A stretch of DNA of 64,000 bases, taken from NCBI RefSeq assembly GCF_003945595.2, contig NW_024104162.1, positions 1,426,001 to 1,490,000 on the forward strand, in the 5' to 3' direction. Below the pieces are notes generated by a model that searched no databases, was not told where the DNA came from, and saw only the letters and a program-made list of their open reading frames with translations. Made by a program: the position numbers and the translations under genes. How positions within the stretch are numbered: position 1 is the first letter of the stretch; each line of letters opens with the position of its first letter. Positions 42,281 to 52,818 of this stretch are shown here, in pieces. The DNA comes from Pipra filicauda (taxonomy: Eukaryota > Chordata > Aves > Passeriformes > Pipridae).

Positions 42281-42311
42281 ATTGCCAGCAACTAAATTGC
42301 CAAGAACTAAA
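42281..42311. repeat. Imperfect 15-16 bp tandem duplication
   Basis: ATTGCCAGCAACTAA is followed directly by ATTGCCAAGAACTAAA. It is a short local duplication in intron 4 with two differences between copies. Confidence 0.7.
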
Positions 42312-42388
42312 ACACTATACTTCAAGAACAGGTAGCAAAAGAATGGCAATATAGAAATCTCTTCCTGAGCATTTTTATCCCTGAGTTG

Positions 42389-42510
42389 TTTTTTTTTTTT
42401 TTAAAGTCTAAAGTTAACTAGATTTTTTTTAATGGGTTTTTAATAAAAAAAATAAAATTGATTCTGTGCTTCGTGGTCTTGAGGTTTTGGGGGTTTGGGG
42501 TTTTTTTAAG
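42389..42510. repeat. T-rich and G/T-rich low-complexity segment
   Basis: A T14 run (42389-42402), further T and A runs, and a GGTTTTGGGGGTTTGGGG motif near 42483-42500 form a low-complexity patch. On the plus strand the G runs could in principle support a G-quadruplex, but the tracts are few. Confidence 0.7.
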
Positions 42511-45075
42511 TGTGAACTAAAACAGAAATAAAAAACAAAACCAAAAAAACCACACAGTAAAAAGTTACACAACCATACTTGAAAATGAGGGAACTGATCT
42601 TCAGAAAAAGATCAGCATATGCTATTCTTGTTCTGTTAAGAGATTGAGCCAAAAGATTTGAGAAGTTTTTATTGCCAGATCTAAATTTCATTCCACAGGC
42701 ACTGGATCAGGTCTTTAATCCTTTACTTAACCACAAGGAACTGTGCTGAGGAGTTTAGTTCTTCCAAAACAACTGATAATATCCTAAATGTTGAAAGCGA
42801 AGTACTTTCCAGTATAAGCCAAATCCTGCATGTTTTGCTTTTAAGTAATGCCATAGCAGATGCAAAACCAGTAGGATTCACACTGATGTTTTCTAGGAAA
42901 GGAGAAAATCTCCAAAAAACACAACCCATGCTTTAGAAGAGGCAGACGAATAAAGAAACAGTTTAATTCTTGTAGTGAATTAAACCGTATGTATAACATT
43001 ATGTTTATTTTTTTAATTTATTGATTTAGGATTTAGAATTCTTTTTTTCACCCACATATTTTAATATGTACCGTGAACTGCCATTTCACAATTTTATCAC
43101 TTAGATTTAGTTGATTCCCCCCCAAACCCAATTTTCTGAACTATTCTTCTTTACAGCATTTCAATGAAAAGAAAAACATTCAAGGCAAGCAAGACTCCTT
43201 CCCCAGCAGAGGAACTGTAGCATTTTAAAGTCTGTTTGTATCAGCATTGGGCAAAAATAATCCAAGCAGCACTGGAAAAAACAGATGTAGAAACAGTATT
43301 CAGACATACTCTCAGAAAATTCAGCAAGGGTTCTGTCTATTTGCAAGGCAAAATACAGTCGACATTGACTGAAATTTGGAAGGGATATATCAGGAGGCCC
43401 AAAGAACTCAAAAAGATAGAAGTAAAAATTTCTTTAAGATTTCACCATCTAAGTCCACATACAAATGTCTTTGTGATCCAATTCAGTGAGGTTTGATCCA
43501 ACTTAATTTTCTGAGATTTAAATGCCCTGTCACAAAGCTTAACTGTGCAATTCTGATTGTGCAAAAGTCCTTAAATAAGCTAAAGTTAGTTCTCACTACA
43601 TGCATATACTAAAGCTCACTAATCACAGGTCTTGGGATAGACTGAAGCACTCACATGGACAAAAGCTGATCTCTCTGTTATAATTTTAATAGTTACACTA
43701 GTTTGAAGGAAATAGTCTTGCAAATACAATTTGAGTTATTCTATCCGACAGCGGAGAATTTTTTTGTTGTACGAGCCAGAAAAACTACAAAATCTTTGCC
43801 AAAACAAAGTCCAAGTTATCTAGACAACAAAAAAAATCTTAGAAAACATCTCTTTTCATATGGTGAAAGTGTATGAAGCTATGAAGCTTCTCAGTATCAC
43901 ACTTACAAAACAATGCTTCTTAGAAGTTCATGAAGTCAATATAATTTGACAGCAAATAGGCCCCTGCCAAACAGAATTCACTGCTGGTTTAAACCAACAC
44001 TCTCATTTACTAGGAGACTTGACTAGATAAACAGAAGCAAGTTTCTCACATTTTTCATATTTGACATCTCACATGACCTCTTGAAAGCTCACCAAAGTAC
44101 TGAAACACCCGGACGACTGTTCTCCAACTACAAGGGAAGCATTTCATAAACGTGTTTGCAACTTTTGAGACTGAAATGCTCAACACTAATAATGGCAATT
44201 GGCTACTGCAAACCTCTGGGATGGTGAAGTTTACCCGGTATGAATATTTCTCTTTCCCTTTAATGCCAACAGCTCAAGCACACGTAGCAGATCAAAAACC
44301 TGACAACGTCTCAAGAGGCACTTCCCAAGGTCAGTCCAAAGACTGGATGTCCACATGATTTATTACACAAGAAATAACTTCGTACCGTACAACACAAGAT
44401 ACATTATTCAGCTGCAGCATGCAGCAAAATTCCCCACATGATCCCCTACAGAAAAACATGAACATAACTGCTCAGCATTAACACAGATACTCAGCCTTCA
44501 AGACACTCCCAACTTCTGACACACAGTACAAAGTGGCAGCACACTGTACTTTATGTGGGCTCCAACATAGCTCTGAACCCCCACCAGCCACTCAGCTTGC
44601 ACCAACTTGCTCCAGCATTTGTCAGCAATTACATTAAACAGCACAGACAGGAACCTGACTATAAAGAGAGAATGAAAGTTTCTACTTCTTAGAATTCCTG
44701 AAAAAAACCCAAACGCAACAGTGGTTTTTGTACTCGGCTGCCACGGACGTGCCCTGTGGTTTCTGCAGCCCCTGATCACAGGGAAGGCAATGCTGCTGAG
44801 TGGACACTTTCAGGATGGGCAGATTTATATCCATTAGCTGTGTACATCTACCTCTGCCTCCTCACTCAATTCAGACTTGACCTCTTCTATGATCTTTCAC
44901 AACTCTTAAGACAGAGTGATTCTTACTAACCAATCCGGGATATTTTCTATGCCCTAAAGCATCTTTAAAGCATATTAACATATTATCTGTTTTATCCAAT
45001 CGGCCAGTATTTCTAATGTGCATGATTTCCCCCTCTCACCCAGATCAGGAAGGCAAAGATACCTTTGCTCCACTT

Positions 45076-45121
45076 AAAAAAAAAAAAAAACCAAACAAAA
45101 AAACAACAAACCACACAACAC
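45076..45121. repeat. A15 plus A/C-rich run
   Basis: Fifteen A are followed by about 30 bases containing only A and C. It resembles the A/C-rich blocks at 49681, 52142 and 58022. Confidence 0.85.
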
Positions 45122-47979
45122 TTTCCTTTTTCATTTAAAGTGTGTTATAAAAAGACACAGCACCACTAAAATTTGACATTCATCCTCACTTAAACTAAAA
45201 TCATTACAGTAGATATACCTAAGACATCAGTAAAATCAAAACCTATCAATAAAATAAAGCTAAATTGAAAAAATCCTTATTCTTCAAATTCCAGAAACTT
45301 TTATAAAAGCAGAAATAAAAGTGTCACAAGTTGTTACAGTTTATAAACTGAAAGACTGTAGAGATTGAAAGACCACTGAAATAATCTTAAAGGACACTCA
45401 GAATTCTGCCAACACTACATTTTTGCTGCAGAAATCCTAGGTTCATTCTCTTCAAGGTGGATTTCAAGTGCTAGGAAGCAAACAGTACTAACTCAATTGG
45501 ATAGTGAACTGTTTGCTGTGTCAAAGCTTTTTGCCCAACACATATATATAATTTTTCCTTTCACTATATGGATAATCAACCCCAGATGGCAATTTACATA
45601 GGCAAAGCATAAAGGAATCCACGCACTGCTGGTGCTCTCAGCCTCAATCAGAGCAAGCAGGGGCGTTTGAGAATGTCACTGTTTATTTTTAATTGCTGTG
45701 TCCCTCCTTTGTGCAGGTTCAAGCGGTCAAAGATGTCGAAGTCCATTAGTAGAACTGGAAGGTGATGCCACTTCATTTGGTGAGAGGGTTCTTCAAATTT
45801 AAAAAAAGCAGCTGGTTTGTAATGTCCCCAAATGCCCAGCGGGTACCAGCTGTCAATCTCAGTTACCACTGGGTCAGGGCAAAGAAAGGTCAGAGAGAGT
45901 CACAAACCACAATGTGTTGTGAAATGTGTTTCCTCCGTTACCTTGTAGGCCTGAGAAAGGTTTGACCTTTTATAGGTATCCTAACCCAGCTCTGCATGAT
46001 GCTGGCAGGGGTAAGTACAACACACAGCTCAAACTTACAAAAGTTGCTTCCCTTTACTGCGCTCTTGGGTTCCATACCTGTACAACATGAACATGAATAT
46101 TCACAAGTTGCTAGTGGCAAAAACCCAAAACTTTGCCCACCACTATTATCACTCAGAGGTACAAACATATCTATTTCACACACAGCAGTGGAAGGATTAA
46201 TTCATTAACAGCAAACGTAAAAATAACTAAAACTTCGAGGGAAGTTGTTAATGCCATAACAGCCTAGCAATCTGGCTTCTCTTTGCAAATGACCTGTTTA
46301 TCTGCTAAGTTGGCTGTCACTTCAGTGACTACTCTCCCAGTCATTTGGGTGGGAAGAAAGCATCTTTTAAAGTCCCATTTAAGGCTTTTCCTACTCTCCA
46401 TTTGCAAGTTATTCACTATGTTTTTGTTGTTTCCTCCTTCACACAGATTCTCAAAAAGCAGTCTTATTCCTAAATATATTTCTTCAAAATGTTCTTGGAC
46501 TACACATGAAAAGCTCAATGGTCATTTCCAGATATAATCTAATGATGCATTCTTTCTTTGCATGAAATAATTGCTCTCTCATCCCCATCTCCCAGAGCAG
46601 AAAATGACAGGAAGTTTGGCCAGTGCTATGCCAAAAGGAAAGCAGCAAACCCTCTATGCAAGGCCCTGTTTGGGCAGAAGCCATGTCACACTCATCAGCC
46701 TTGCACTCCTAACTACTTATCCCTCTTTGGACCCCGAGCACAGGCAGGCCCAGGATTGTGAACAGGACACAGAAAAGGGAAGGAACAGCAAGCAGAAAGC
46801 AGGAGAGGTTGAAACCAGAGCTACAATTCCCTGAAAGAATTGAAAGCACAGCTCCTAAAATGGGCTGCATGCTGCACAGGAGAATACGGGCAATTAAGAA
46901 CTTCACTCAGAAGCAGACATGTCAGAGCACTTTTCATGTAAATCACTTCTATGCAAAGGACAATATGACAAACTAGATGGCCACAGGTATCGCAGAAGAG
47001 GCTGGCCAGAAACTGATTGTCAGCTGACAATATATTTCAGGTGAAACTAGAATGCCTCACTTAGTCCTTCACTTGTCCACAAAGCACAGTCAAAAATGAG
47101 AAAGCAGCATGTTCACTCAATGAAAGAATAGGGTCCTTATAGTAATGACTTGAAGATAACACTGACAACATGAAAAGGGGTCAATCCAGACATGTTGAGC
47201 CAAAACTTTCCCATACCCAGAATGTTACTGGCTGGGTCCATTTTTAAGTGGTAGCTGCAAAATACTCCTCAGTCATGACTTATTTTGGGAAAGTCAGTGC
47301 AAATCAGCATCTGTGGAATAGACTTCACCTGTTCCAAGCATAAAATCACCTTGTTCTCTTTTAAAGGATGAATATCTTTTAAGGTAATTAAATAGTAAAA
47401 ACAGTTCAGCAGTTCAAAGGCCATTGAAAGGCCCCTGTGACTTTCTACAAGCTCTCTGAAGATCCCAATGGCAGCAAGCCACCTACTGCATTCCAGCAGT
47501 TCTCCCAGAACATGCTGACATCAATTAAAGCCTCAGCAAACAAAGAGAATGTATATCAAGCATTTCAATGCCCTCTCCTTGTCATTTCCTTTGCTCGCAG
47601 ACATTTCTAGAAGCCTACCTGCTCAGATTCTTTCGCAAGCCACCCCACTGCAGCATGTCTCACATTCAAACCTTGTTCAGTCCTTGGGTACATCCTATCT
47701 TGGAAACATGCCCACCTTGCTTTTCTGAATTTGAAAGTCTAACATGCTAATCTAGGTCAGTCTTCTCTTCACCCAACTAAATTACTGAGCAGGTAACTTT
47801 ACTATAACCCATATTATAACAGGAAGAGACACAGTGATTTTTAAAAAAGGCAGTCAGTAGAGTTCAAAAAAACCCGTGAAAATAATTGAATCATTTCAGA
47901 TGGGAAGAGAACACTCTCTTCTTTGTTGAGTGTCTCTTTCTATCGGGAAAAATGGGGGGAGTGAAAATGAGAGACTCAC

Positions 47980-48144
47980 CTTCAGGGCAGGAATCTCCAC
48001 ACTGTCACCAAGGCTAACAGAACCAGAAAGAATAGTCCCTGTCATCACTGTGCCTTGACCCTTGATAGAGAAACAGTGGTCGACTGCCATAAGGAAGTGT
48101 CCTGAGGGGTCTCTCGATGGCAGGTAAGCCTGAGACTTCAAGAC
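47980..48144 (-). CDS. EEFSEC: EEFSEC exon 4: domain II, selenocysteine pocket
   Basis: Exactly 55 codons, about residues 208-262, covering the GTPase-domain exit and most of the domain II beta-barrel. The segment SRDPSGHFLMAVDHCFSIKG is followed by a GQGTVMTGTILSG turn and SLGDSVEIPALK, the usual signature of domain II in SelB/EF-Tu-like factors. The Asp-His pair of VDHCFSIKG falls at about residues 229-230. From recall of the human eEFSec structure, these line the pocket that recognises the selenocysteinyl group. The transcript acceptor is GGTTTTTTTCAG and the donor AAG|GTGAGT, both strong. The exon starts VLKSQ where human has LLTSQ. Both edges are in phase 0. Confidence 0.97.
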
Positions 48145-48718
48145 CTGAAAAAAACCAGATAAAAGCAGCACCATGCCTGGGTGAAAAGTCATGACAGCCA
48201 CACAGCAAAAGGAAGGCAAGCGGATGATTGATTGAACAAGCTTGCAATTTTACTGATTCCAGGCATCTCCCAATGAGCTTAGAACGCACCAATGTCAAAT
48301 TAACTGTGTGTGCCATAGAGGAGACGCACACTTAGCAGCAGGAACAGTTCGATTTTCTGCCTCAGAAAGATTTGGTGCTGCACATTTAGCTTGGTTAGCA
48401 AAACCGCACTGGCGATAAAGTTGCTGCCAAACTCAATATAAACACTGCAGCAAAGCAAAGAGGGAAAAAAGAGCCCTGTACGTGTCATTCTGCCTCTCAC
48501 CACCCCCAACCCCAAAAGTACAATTTTACAGTGCGTTTTGCTACTTCAGCTTTTTTGGATTTTCTGAAAATGAACTTATATACAGATATTAGTGCCCCAT
48601 AAAGTCTATCTCTGTCTCGCTTCCCAGAGAAACTATTATACTGGGTTAAGTTTTCAAAGTCAACTTTTCCTTCAGATTTCTGTTAACACCACTAAGAAAA
48701 ACAGCTACCTAAGTACCA

Positions 48719-48743
48719 TTTTCTAGAGAAATTCTCTAGAAAA
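48719..48743. repeat. Perfect 25-bp palindrome
   Basis: The left arm TTTTCTAGAGAA (48719-48730), a central A, and the right arm TTCTCTAGAAAA (48732-48743) are perfect inverted copies. The pre-mRNA could form a hairpin. The TTC/GAA spacing does not fit a standard heat-shock element. Confidence 0.9.
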
Positions 48744-49680
48744 GAGATTAGCATTTCTCTTTTGCTGACAAATACTATGTTTCTTAAAATGCATCATCAC
48801 AGACAGAAAATTTTAATAAAGCAGTTGTGTACCCAACAGTGCTTCAGAGGAACTGGTTTGCTCCTGTCTCAAATCACTTTTGATCTTTAATTCTCTTATA
48901 ACACCAGCATATACTGCCTTTAATGTCAGTTTTTAAGGTCAAACTGCAGATTAAGCTCAAATTGTAATGGCAGAACAATGGAGAGAGTCTCTTATGAAGG
49001 ACAGAAAGAAGCTCAATGGCAGGGCTCACAAAGCATTTACCAGCTCTTCTAATATTAGGTGTCAGAGTTGACAGAAAGCTGCAACACCGGTATTTCCTTC
49101 AAAGGCTTTAACCCTGGGGAATGTTCCAGTAAAGATACCAGGAAGCAGATGAAGGCAGAAGTAAGGACTTGCACATCTCCTCTCTAGACATTTCTGTGGG
49201 TAGACTGGTTCTTACTAAGTCTGTTCTAAGGTCATCCTACATCCCATCCCCATTCCCATCTTGGGTCACATGAGCCTGGGAGCTGATACAGCATTCACTG
49301 TTCAGCAGCTCTGTGGAATGTCCTGCCTTTATACAAGCCAGGCTGCCCTGGGCAAGACATCCCTAGAATTTTTGATGACTGATGCTGCACCTTAACTTCA
49401 GCAATTTACAGTTTTAAATTTGGCAGCATCCAAATCAGAATCTGACAAGTTCTCAAAGAATAATGCCTCTGTTTAAGAACTACTTTCAGCTGTCTGCAAA
49501 TAACAGCAGCATCCCTCCAGGGCAAAGATGCTGCTTTTGCCTAAAGCTAATTCACAGAAAAGATGGCAAGTCTACTACAAGCTACAAACTGCCCTCAGTT
49601 ATTGTAAGCATCCTGCCCTTCACAGTATATGCTTCATGCCATATAATTTAAGGTTCTGAACATCTGAGAAGGTATTCTTC

Positions 49681-49740
49681 CTCCCCCACCCCCCCAGAAA
49701 AACCAAAGAAACAAAACACCACAACCAAACAACAACCCAC
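49681..49740. repeat. C-rich then A/C-rich low complexity
   Basis: The segment begins with two C runs and continues as ACAAAACACCACAACC-type sequence with almost no T or G. It lies in intron 3. Confidence 0.8.
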
Positions 49741-50224
49741 ATCGCTGGAACTGAGGATACCTGTGAAGCAACAGTTTGCTTAAAGTCTTCTTTTGTTCAT
49801 ATGGGTCTGATATAATGTTAGTTGCACAATCATATAGATTTTCTCAGGCCCTATCTCATTCAGAACACAGGGTAAATGCAGGCCATGCTTTTTATCTTTT
49901 GCAGATGTGTAAGACAAGCAGTAAGCAAGGTAGGGCATCAGAGAAGATGATTTCACCATGAAGGCAGGCAGTGTTTCTTTAGAGAATGGATTCTATACTT
50001 AGGGCAGAACTCCCATGTATTGTCATTCTCACAAAAATGAAATTTCTACAGGTAATCACTGACTATACATCTCAAACTGTCCAAACAGAAACCTCAAAGC
50101 TTAACAGAAGTGCTAAGCACTCATAACTGAAATCAGAATTGGCAGGTACTGTGATCTGAACACAAGCATGTCCCAAAATAGTTCCTAGTTTCCTTAAATT
50201 TGGCAATTAAAATTAGTAAACTCA

Positions 50225-50360
50225 GTGGACTTAGCTCCTTTGTGCCTCAACTTTCCAATCTAAATATGGATTAAAGTCACCTCTACAGTTCCCATAGGTG
50301 TTTTGGAAGTAAATTTAACTGTTTGCCAAGTACTCAAGACCACAGTGATGTGTGCCAAGA
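50225..50360 (+). mobile_element. MIR-like SINE fragment
   Basis: The plus strand shows TTTGTGCCTCAACTTTCC (compare the MIR CTGTGCCTCAGTTTCC), then an ATCTAAATATGGATTAA segment like ATCTGTAAAATGGGGATAA, then CACCTC and CCCATAGGTGTTTTGGA (like CCCAGGGGTGCTGTGAGGA), and a tail GTTTGCCAAGTACTCAAGAC resembling the reptile-type GTTTGTAAAGCGCTTTGAGA. The matching blocks stay in order over about 130 bases, which argues against chance. It sits in EEFSEC intron 3, opposite to the gene. Confidence 0.6.
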
Positions 50361-51002
50361 AAACTCCAGGAGGAAATTAATTACTCTGAATGCAGAGCAG
50401 TATTTGAATGGAGTCATGAGGCCACACAGAGAATAATGAGAATTAAAATAAAACATGGACTACCTGCTCACTGGTTGAGTCCTGTCCATCCTGTGCAAGA
50501 AGTAAGGTGGGGGGGTTTATAATAAAGAATCATGCAATTAAACACTGGACCATAATACACACATGGAGGAAGGAGACAATTCCCAATGTGTAACTTTTGA
50601 GTGCCTGACTTTACAACTTTCCTGTTTTCTTAACTATAGTACAACTATAAAACAACACCTACCACAGATTCGGCAGAATTTTAAAGCTGATTTTTATTCA
50701 CTATGCTTCCTAAGTCTTTACAACTTTAAAGACAATTTCAGCACACTTGTGCACGGTCATTTCTTAAGACACAACTATTCAAAGGCTTTGTAGCCTAGTA
50801 GTTGAAAAAGGAGATCCACTTTTGGGGCATGTAACTTCAACTTCTCAATTCACTGAAAGGAATCCCTAAAGAACCAGGTTCCTTAAAACTGGAATTAATG
50901 CAGGAGTTCCTCAACCCTAGATACTAATACACTGTACTCAAAAAGACTTAAGAGAAAAGCTTGAGCATGTTTTATGTTATTATGATGTTCTTCAGCAGGT
51001 AC

Positions 51003-51099
51003 CTCAATCAATTCAGAAACACCCAGTGGATTCTCAGACTCTGGGGCTTCTGGTCCACCGGGCTTTGCTGCAACAGCAACAATAGGACACCCACAGAAC
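51003..51099 (-). CDS. EEFSEC: EEFSEC exon 3: end of GTPase domain, G5 region
   Basis: This 97-bp exon supplies the last base of a Lys codon and 32 codons, about residues 176-207. It carries the G5-equivalent strand and loop, IVAVAAKPGGPEAPE, which contacts the guanine base in the translational GTPase fold, then the acidic Pro-rich linker ending SELIE. The length equals the human exon exactly. It begins FCGCP where human, from memory, has FRGAP, so two positions are cysteine here. The acceptor is strong (CTTTCTCTCTTTCAG in the transcript). The donor, GAG|GTACCT, keeps GT but departs from consensus at later intron positions. Reading through it would add about 35 codons before a stop. Phase fits both neighbours, so the boundaries are well supported. 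Confidence 0.95.
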
Positions 51100-52610
51100 C
51101 TGAAAGAGAGAAAGACTCCCACCATTAGACCACACATCTCCTATATGTGTCAATATAAAGTAGTTCCAGGTTCACCTGAAGGCTAGAAGTTCCCTGAAAT
51201 CCCAATTTCTCCGCTCTTCCCCATAGTCAGTGACAACTTACTAGTATCAAACTATTCAAATATACAACAGTTACTTTCCCCTGCCTATTTTTTTTCCCAC
51301 CTTCTATATAATTTCCTGACAACACCACAATAATTTTCCCAGCATTGATGGCAACACCTACTCCACAGCTGCAACAGACCTCAGCTTTGCTTACTGCTGT
51401 GGAATTGTACATGTATGCCTGTATGTGTAGTGAAAATCATTATCAACAAATAAACTATTAAAAAAAAAACCCAAGCAAAAAAACCTCACTGCCAAGTGTC
51501 TGGGTTCAGAGGCAGCTGTCAAATGGTCTCAGCATATGTCCAACTAACAAGAGTAGTTTGGAAACAAAAAAAGTAGTTAAAAGCCATGCATTTGAGATTC
51601 AAAGTCAAGTGGTAAAGAGGCTGCCAAGAAACACCTCAGCCTGATAAAACAGGACAAGCACTTTGCAATCACAGCCAGGTCAGCAGTGCTTTCAAAGCAC
51701 CACAAAGCACAGACAGCACATGCACAAACTGAATTTTTGTTCTCTCCTCTGTTCACTGAATCCTGTTCCTCAGATTCTTCAAATCAAAATGTGACCCAAC
51801 AGTTATGTCACCTTACATCCCTGACCAAAGCAAAGCTGTGCTTCAGTTTGTGTAACCACTAAATAAGTATTTTATTTTTGCACTTCAAAACCAGCCGCAA
51901 TTCCACTCATGAACCTCACTACACTTCATTCATTATGTACCTCAACTAACGTACCAAAATAGGGCTGACAAATATTGTCCCAGCCAGTCACATTACATTA
52001 TATAAAGTTCCATCATTCTGCTATCTCTAATTGGTGAAATCACAGCTTTCATCCTCATTTAAGCAGATTTCCTAACACTTTCATTTTCTGTGGAGTGAAA
52101 CAGACTTGCAGATTACAACAAAAGTTGCAAGCCCAAAGGCTAAAAAAAACAAACAAAACAACAAAAACAACAACAATAGAAAAAAACCAGAAAACAAACA
52201 AAACCCCACACACAAACAACAACCAAAAAGAAAGAAAAAAAAACAAAACCAAAAACACAGGGTAAAAAAAAAAACAAAAAAAACAAACACACAAAAAACC
52301 CCCAACACACCCAGAAAACACCTACCCCCACAACAAACAAAACCAACCAAACAGACTCAAAACTTTTCACCTGGGTATTCTTTGTGTTATTAAACTGAAA
52401 AGCTTAATTATAGGAAAATACTTCTCTACAAATGATACTTGCACATGTGAATTTGGAATGGCACTTGAGTTTCCAGCAATCTTTTCATTCTCTTCTCATT
52501 ATCTCTGCTAGCTGTCTCGGTATGCTTAGAAGCCCATTGGAAGGGAAATGTTGATAATTTTTCTTTAACATTTTGTTACAAGTCAGGTGTTAACATCACT
52601 GTTCACTTAC
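51100..52610 (-). other. EEFSEC: EEFSEC intron 2
   Basis: A 1.5-kb intron, the shortest of the gene here. Its main feature is an A/C-biased block at 52142-52358, which in the pre-mRNA is a U/G-rich tract beginning about 250 bases after the exon 2 donor. A shorter A-rich patch lies near 51460-51486. No coding content is seen. Confidence 0.88.
52142..52358. repeat. A/C-biased low-complexity block
   Basis: Over about 215 bases the plus strand is almost all A and C, with only four T and about nine G by my count. Words such as AAAC, AACA and ACAAC recur without a fixed period. On the EEFSEC sense strand it is a T/G tract beginning about 250 bases downstream of the exon 2 donor. Long open frames on both strands here are compositional artefacts. 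Confidence 0.9.
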
Positions 52611-52818
52611 TTTGTATTTTCCAAGGTCTTCTGCATTTTCTTAGTCATCTTCTCAATGGCACTTTGTCTCTTTCCCTCTGGAAGGAGATCTATTTTGTTC
52701 AGAACCACCACCATCTTCTGGCAGGCAATTTGCCCAATTACCAAGCACTCTGCTGACTGTGTCTGCATCCCTTTTGTCACATCTATTACAAGCATCATCA
52801 AATCGATAATCTGGGCAC
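52611..52818 (-). CDS. EEFSEC: EEFSEC exon 2: GTPase domain, G4 motif
   Basis: This internal exon encodes about residues 106-175 of eEFSec, the second half of the GTP-binding domain. It opens with the last two bases of a Gly codon, then AQIIDLMMLVIDVTKGMQTQ, which follows the DCPGH (G3) helix of exon 1 in this family. The guanine-specificity motif NKID falls at about residues 146-149 inside VVVLNKIDLLPEGKR. The exon closes with a Lys-rich amphipathic helix ending ENTK, the Lys codon being split across the next junction. In the transcript the acceptor is a pyrimidine-rich stretch ending CTCCTCCAG and the donor is a strong AAA|GTAAGT. Nearly every residue matches the vertebrate protein as I know it, so identity is secure. 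The P-loop is not here because exon 1 lies beyond the right edge. Confidence 0.97.

Larger units (their letters stand above)
21651..47979 (-). other. EEFSEC: EEFSEC intron 4
   Basis: The longest intron in the window, 26.3 kb. It holds a small AT-rich tandem repeat beside exon 5 (21722-21760), possible conserved non-coding stretches around 28770-28900, 29780-29960 and 34140-34310, a 31-base T tract at 32502, a 13-bp tandem duplication at 33714, paired A tracts at 36766-36804, a (TC)n(TA)n microsatellite at 38682, T/G-rich sequence at 42389-42510, and an A/C-rich run at 45076-45121. No second gene is evident. The longest open frames (31750-32208 minus, 40179-40592 plus, 36982-37380 minus) look like chance. 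Confidence 0.85.
48145..51002 (-). other. EEFSEC: EEFSEC intron 3
   Basis: A 2.9-kb intron between exons 3 and 4. It contains a perfect 25-bp palindrome (48719-48743), a C-rich then A/C-rich low-complexity run (49681-49740), and a degraded MIR-like SINE on the plus strand (50225-50360). Nothing coding is seen. Confidence 0.88.
6743..52818 (-). other. EEFSEC: EEFSEC gene, internal part (exons 2-6 with introns 2-5)
   Basis: This span is the visible core of the selenocysteine-specific elongation factor gene, transcribed right to left. The five exons measure 208, 97, 165, 642 and 157 bp and are separated by introns of 1,511, 2,858, 26,329 and 14,109 bp. Phases are consistent: exon 2 starts inside a Gly codon and ends two bases into a Lys codon, exon 3 supplies the third base, exons 3/4, 4/5 and 5/6 meet between codons, and exon 6 ends one base into a Gly codon. 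Numbering against the human protein as I remember it is gap-free at least to residue 285. No stop, frameshift or lost splice dinucleotide is seen, so the gene looks intact and not a retrocopy. The first and last coding exons are outside the window. Confidence 0.97.

Noticed and set aside
52055..52393. Long open frames rich in Phe/Val/Cys on minus or Lys/Asn/Gln on plus
   Set aside because: These come entirely from the A/C-biased block, where stop codons are depleted by composition in several frames at once.
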